In this document: piece by piece, positions 60,130 through 64,000 of the stretch
Layout of the letters: every line of letters begins with the position of its first letter
How positions within the stretch are numbered: position 1 is the stretch's first letter
Assembly: GCA_049513055.1 (NCBI GenBank)
Contig: JBEKWN010000011.1
Location: 102,682 to 166,681 of the forward strand
From: UBA1163 sp049513055
GTDB taxonomy: Bacteria > Desulfobacterota > BSN033 > UBA1163
Reading direction: 5' to 3'
Length of the DNA: 64,000 nt
Notes under the pieces: generated by a model
What the model was told of the DNA's origin: nothing
Seen by the model: only the letters and a program-made list of their open reading frames with translations
Database searches by the model: none
Made by a program: the position numbers and the translations under genes

Positions 60130-60596
60130 GCTTAAGTTTTCACTATATCTTTCATCACTATCACTGTCAACCGGTTATGGGAATAAGAAGGGCTTGCCCG
60201 CCCTAGTTTTTCGTCCTCGCTGAGGATCTGGGCAAGCCCCTCTCCAAGTTTCATAAGGCCATTTGTCAAATAGGTGAGGTCACCGGCCTCCAACAGTTAA
60301 TCATCCTCCCTTTGTCCTTGGAAACCATTTGCTCAACTCAAGAAGATATTGGCCGATGAAGCCTTTTCGAGGAACCCACCCAGATCCTCTGGGCCACCCC
60401 ATCCTCAGATCTTTGATACAGTCCCCCGATAGAACGCGACTCAGCGGTCCGGTCCCTACAGGCATCTCCTCCCCAAGGGTTGGCAGAAAAACTGGGGGAG
60501 GGGAAGATAAGAAGGACTATTGCCGGCTTTCACAAGATGTGCTATTTTGAATTGACAAAAAGGGGTTTCTAATCATCTCTCATCTTGACTAACAAC
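60130..60596. other. Gene-poor junction with an inverted repeat
   Basis: No gene can be supported in this interval. GGGCTTGCCC (60190-60199) and GGGCAAGCCC (60230-60239) form a long hairpin, with an inner CCTCGCTGAGG stem. The sequence between 60300 and 60596 has no sensible frame and looks like decayed DNA. Confidence 0.45.
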
Positions 60597-60867
60597 GATG
60601 ACACCCTCTTCTTCATGTTTACTTCGGAGACCACCGGCGACCCCAAGGGGGCCCGGGTTTTCGAACGGAAACATCCTCTTCTGCGCCATGGTCGTCTCGC
60701 CTACACCGGTCATTTATGCCGGCGGATCTCTGCTCCTCCAGAGCTTTGATAATGCTTCTGAGGTCATCGAGCTCATCCAGCCGGAAAGAATTGATTATAA
60801 TTGTATGTTCGCTCTTGCCGAAGATTTTCCACGGGACCCCGCGGCAAGATTCCCAAAAGGGAGTTAA
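60597..60867 (+). pseudogene. Degenerate fragment of an AMP-binding ligase gene
   Basis: The first frame reads DDTLFFMFTSETTGDPKGAR, recognisably the ANL A3 core (TSGTTGDPKG), with G changed to E. After a +1 frameshift near 60655 the other frame continues FSNGNILFCAMVVSPTPVIY and SEVIELIQPERIDY, typical of the same family. There is no start, the rest is absent and the frame stops at 60867. It is a dead partial copy lying just before the MMPL gene. Confidence 0.75.
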
Positions 60868-60936
60868 GAGCCGTTGTGGGGAGGTTAAGTATGATCGGCA
60901 TTGTATTTTGAACGCAGTTACAGCTGCTCCTTATGG

Positions 60937-63900
60937 ATGCTGATCTTCATGTTTCTTCAGCGTTACAAACTGCGATGGTCATGCATTATTCTGGTTCTCC
61001 TGGTGGTGACGGGGGTCTTTGTTGCCGGTCTGCAACGTCTCATCTTCGATACCGATCTCGTGGCCTCCTTGCCTCAGAATGATTCTGTCTTAGCGGATGC
61101 CCGCCGGATTATCACCAATCACCCGATTCAAGACCGGGTAGTTATTGATGTAGGCCATTCAGAAGCAGATGCAGAAGGACTGGTCAATGCCGCCATAGCA
61201 ATCGAGAAGCGGCTGCGCGAAAGTGGTCTCTTCGCGCGCGTCAGCCTGGACCAGGAGCAGCAACTGATCCCGGGGCTCATCTTTTCCATTACCGGTCGTC
61301 TGCCCGTTTTGTTCTCGGCAAATGAACTGGAAGAAAAAGTGAAGCCCCTGCTGGAGCCGGCGAAAATCCGCGCAATGCTCTCCGATCATTTCGCACAACT
61401 GAGTCATCTGGAAAGCGTCGGCCAGGCAGCACTCATCGCTCAGGATCCCCTTAATTTAAGAAATCTGATTTTCTCCCAGTTGTCTCACCTGGCACCCACC
61501 CAGAACGCTCAGATCTATAAAGGATACCTCCTGTCGGCTGACAAAAAACACCTTCTCATCGTTGCCGAGCCTCTGATTTCCGGGGTGGACACAACTTTTT
61601 CACGGAAGGTAACTGCCCTGATCGACGGGATCAACCGGGAACTGAATCAAGACCGCGAAGGGCAGGAGACCGTGACGCTGACTCCGGCCGGCACCTACAG
61701 GGCTGCGCTGGATAACGAAATCAGTACAAAACGGGGTACGGAACGGGCTGTCCTTTTCTCAACCATTGGCATTATTACGCTTTTGCTGCTCGCTTTTCCG
61801 CGGCCCCTTATCGGACTGCTGGCGTTACTGCCATCAGCGGTGGGTACCCTGCTGGCCCTCTTTGTCTATTCCCTATTTCATCCGTCCATTACCATGATGG
61901 CCATTGGATTCGGAAGCGCCGTCATCTCTTTTACTGTCGATTACGGCATCACCTATCTCTTGTTTCTGGACCGTCCTCATGAAACCCACGGACTGGAAGC
62001 AACCAAAGAAGTCTGGTCCCTGGGGCTTCTGGCCATGCTGACCACCGCAGTCAGCTTTGCCTTTCTTGCCGTCACCGGCTTTACCGCCCTTGCCCAGATT
62101 GGGGAGTTTACCGCCCTCGGCGTCCTTTTTACCTATATCTTTGTCCATGTGATCTATCCCGTGATCTTTCCTACCATGCCGCCGGCAAAAGGCAAAAGCC
62201 TCCTCCCCTTGCAGGCGTTTGCCAACTGGATCGCAACAACCGCAGGCAAAAAGAAGGCTTATGCGGCCATCGGCTTAGCCATAGTCCTGCTTTTTTACGC
62301 AAAACCGGTGTTTCATGTAGATCATCATGCGATGAATTCGGTCAGCAAGGAGACCTTGGCGGCGGAAAAACTTTTGGCTGACGTTTGGGGAAACCTCTTC
62401 AGCAAAATCTATGTGATGGTGGAAGGCCGGGACGTTAAGGAGTTACAGCAGAAAGGCGACCGCCTAGCGACTCTTCTGGATCAGGATGTCAGAATCGGCA
62501 CGCTTGCTTCCGCCTTCGTGCCATCCATGATCTTTCCTGGTGAACAGCGGGCAGATCAAAATTTTGCGGCCTGGCGGGCCTTCTGGCAGCCGGAGAGAAC
62601 GGCGGCCCTCTGGAAAGCCATGAACCATGTTTCAATCGAACTGGGCTTTGCGCCGGATGCCTTCGCACCCTTTTTAACCCTGGTGGAGACAAAAGAAATG
62701 GCAGCCCTGGCAATTCCCCAATCCTTTTTTGGCCTGCTTGGGATATCAAAGAGTTGTGACCGCTCAACCTGGATCCAGGTATCCACCCTCACTCCGGGGC
62801 CAGCCTACCGGGGAGAACCCTTTTACAAAAGGTTCAAGTTGACAGGTCTGGTTAGAATATTTGATCCTGTCCTGTTCAGTCAGAGACTCGCTGATGTGCT
62901 GCTGTCCAGCTTCATTAAAATGGCCCTGATCGTCGGTGTCATGACCATTATTGTTGCCTTCCTTTACCTGCTGGATTGGCAGTTGACATTGCTTGGCCTT
63001 CTTCCAACTCTGTTTGCACTGATATGTACTATGGGGACCCTCAACCTGCTCGGGGAGCCACTGGGCATTCCCACCATCATGGTCACTGTGGTTGTTATCG
63101 GCATGGGATCGGATTATGCTCTTTACCTGGTTCGCTCCTATCAGCGTTATATGGATGAGGATCACCCTTCGCTGGGTTTGATCCGTCTGTCGGTATTTCT
63201 TTGCTTTGCCACAACATTCATGGGTTTTGGTGCCCTGGCTGTGTCCGGTCATACTCTTTTGAAGAACGCAGGCATCGCTCTGGTACTGGGCATCGGGTAT
63301 TCTTTTATCGGTGCGGTTACCATCACACCACCGCTTTTGAAACACGTTTTTGTGCCGATCCGATGGTCCCATGAAGAGATCGTCCCAGGTTCGAAACAGC
63401 ATCGGTTGCGGGCGATGAGGCGTTACCGGCACATGGAGCCCTATCCACGACTTTTTGCCCGGTTCAAGATGCTACTGGATCCTATGTTCCCCCGACTTGC
63501 AAGTTTTCTTCACTCGCCCCGTTATATTATCGACATCGGATGCGGCTACGGGGTCCCAGCGGTCTGGCTGCTATCCTTGTTTCCCCAGGCAAAGGTTTAT
63601 GGTTTCGACCCCGACCGCAGACGTGTTACGATTGCAAACTGGGCTTTCGGTGACCGGGGGTCTGCTGCAGTCGGAAAAGCGCCCGATCTGCCTGCGGCTT
63701 CCCCGGATCAGGTGGATACGGCGTTGATGCTCGATATGATTCATCTGATTTCCGACGACGAATTGAGGCTCACGCTGCAGCGGCTCTATGATAAAATCGT
63801 GCCAGAAGGAAAACTGATCCTCCGAACGACTGTCCCCTCTCGAAAGCGCGTCCCCTGGCTGCGCCGGATTGAAGAGTGGCGGCTTAAAGCGCTGCATCTC

Positions 63901-64000
63901 ACATCGCATTTTCGATCGAGCGAAGAAGTAACGACTCTGCTATCCGAAGCCGGTTTCATGGTCGAGCTCAAAGAGCCGACCGCGTTGGACCGCGAAGAAA
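60937..64000 (+). CDS. MMPL/RND-family lipid exporter fused to a SAM methyltransferase (partial)
   Basis: The frame is open from 60895 to the right edge without a stop (over 1,000 codons); the likely start is ATG 60937 or 60949. Residues 1-810 form an RND-type MMPL exporter: a first helix (CIILVLLVVTGVFVAGL), a periplasmic domain, helices with the Asp-containing motif FGSAVISFTVDYGITYLLF (about 325-345), a second periplasmic domain and a second helix set with IGMGSDYALYLV (about 722-733). Residues about 825 onward continue in frame into a Rossmann SAM methyltransferase (DIGCGYG near residue 866, GFDPDRRR near 890). Such a fusion joins methylation to export of the lipid product. The AMP-ligase fragment lies upstream and no ribosome-binding site is clear. 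Confidence 0.85.
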   Translation, partial: MLIFMFLQRYKLRWSCIILVLLVVTGVFVAGLQRLIFDTDLVASLPQNDSVLADARRIITNHPIQDRVVIDVGHSEADAEGLVNAAIAIEKRLRESGLFARVSLDQEQQLIPGLIFSITGRLPVLFSANELEEKVKPLLEPAKIRAMLSDHFAQLSHLESVGQAALIAQDPLNLRNLIFSQLSHLAPTQNAQIYKGYLLSADKKHLLIVAEPLISGVDTTFSRKVTALIDGINRELNQDREGQETVTLTPAGTYRAALDNEISTKRGTERAVLFSTIGIITLLLLAFPRPLIGLLALLPSAVGTLLALFVYSLFHPSITMMAIGFGSAVISFTVDYGITYLLFLDRPHETHGLEATKEVWSLGLLAMLTTAVSFAFLAVTGFTALAQIGEFTALGVLFTYIFVHVIYPVIFPTMPPAKGKSLLPLQAFANWIATTAGKKKAYAAIGLAIVLLFYAKPVFHVDHHAMNSVSKETLAAEKLLADVWGNLFSKIYVMVEGRDVKELQQKGDRLATLLDQDVRIGTLASAFVPSMIFPGEQRADQNFAAWRAFWQPERTAALWKAMNHVSIELGFAPDAFAPFLTLVETKEMAALAIPQSFFGLLGISKSCDRSTWIQVSTLTPGPAYRGEPFYKRFKLTGLVRIFDPVLFSQRLADVLLSSFIKMALIVGVMTIIVAFLYLLDWQLTLLGLLPTLFALICTMGTLNLLGEPLGIPTIMVTVVVIGMGSDYALYLVRSYQRYMDEDHPSLGLIRLSVFLCFATTFMGFGALAVSGHTLLKNAGIALVLGIGYSFIGAVTITPPLLKHVFVPIRWSHEEIVPGSKQHRLRAMRRYRHMEPYPRLFARFKMLLDPMFPRLASFLHSPRYIIDIGCGYGVPAVWLLSLFPQAKVYGFDPDRRRVTIANWAFGDRGSAAVGKAPDLPAASPDQVDTALMLDMIHLISDDELRLTLQRLYDKIVPEGKLILRTTVPSRKRVPWLRRIEEWRLKALHLTSHFRSSEEVTTLLSEAGFMVELKEPTALDREE

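Overview
The window looks like a chromosomal segment of a Gram-negative bacterium, most likely a deltaproteobacterium (Desulfobacterota-like) or a close relative. This rests on gene content: LptF/LptG, a Kdo-kinase-like protein, LolA, TpsB and hotdog/MMPL lipid genes need an outer membrane, and an AMP-binding ligase inside a Liv-type ABC operon is a common deltaproteobacterial layout. No 16S rRNA or other firm taxonomic marker is present. The DNA is rich in short palindromic interspersed repeats and gene remnants, as in environmental genomes of this kind.

Layout. 1-9.6 kb: a signalling/adhesion module. A CHAT protein (entering from the left), a CHASE2 cyclase and a DUF928 protein run rightward and converge on a leftward two-partner secretion pair (TpsA adhesin, TpsB pore). 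The tpsA leader carries a promoter, a GEMM-like riboswitch candidate and an intrinsic terminator. 9.7-25 kb: housekeeping genes: initiator tRNA, lptFG, a CcdA-like protein, a thiamine-binding protein, an MBL hydrolase, hpt, an LppC/LpoA-like protein, nfi, an aminotransferase, SAM hydrolase, mtnA, gatB, a Kdo-kinase-like protein and tRNA-Arg. A small MITE occurs twice here with 4-bp target duplications, once inside a GIY-YIG gene. 25-27 kb and 35-37 kb: small lineage-specific genes. 27.4-35.1 kb: a Liv-type ABC importer operon with an acyl-CoA ligase. 37-40.6 kb: a QueG-like Fe-S protein, a primary sigma factor, an RRM protein and a small zinc ribbon. 40.6-44.4 kb: an acyl-CoA metabolic operon (acyl-CoA dehydrogenase, thiolase, DUF35, SDR).

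45.8-64 kb is a visibly more GC-rich block resembling an aryl-polyene-type lipid cluster: glycosyltransferase, ketosynthase, thioesterase, Sfp-type PPTase, DUF3261 lipoprotein, LolA-like protein, ketoreductase, two hotdog dehydratases, two acyl carrier proteins, AMP ligase, PlsC-like and LpxL-like acyltransferases, a polysaccharide deacetylase and an MMPL exporter whose open frame continues into a SAM methyltransferase and leaves the window. Unusually it includes one polypeptide joining FakA-like kinase domains to a FakB/DegV fatty-acid-binding domain. The inferred job is to build an acyl chain on ACP, load it on a lipid or glycolipid carrier and export it to the outer membrane. An IS-like remnant and a decayed AMP-ligase fragment sit near its right-hand part.
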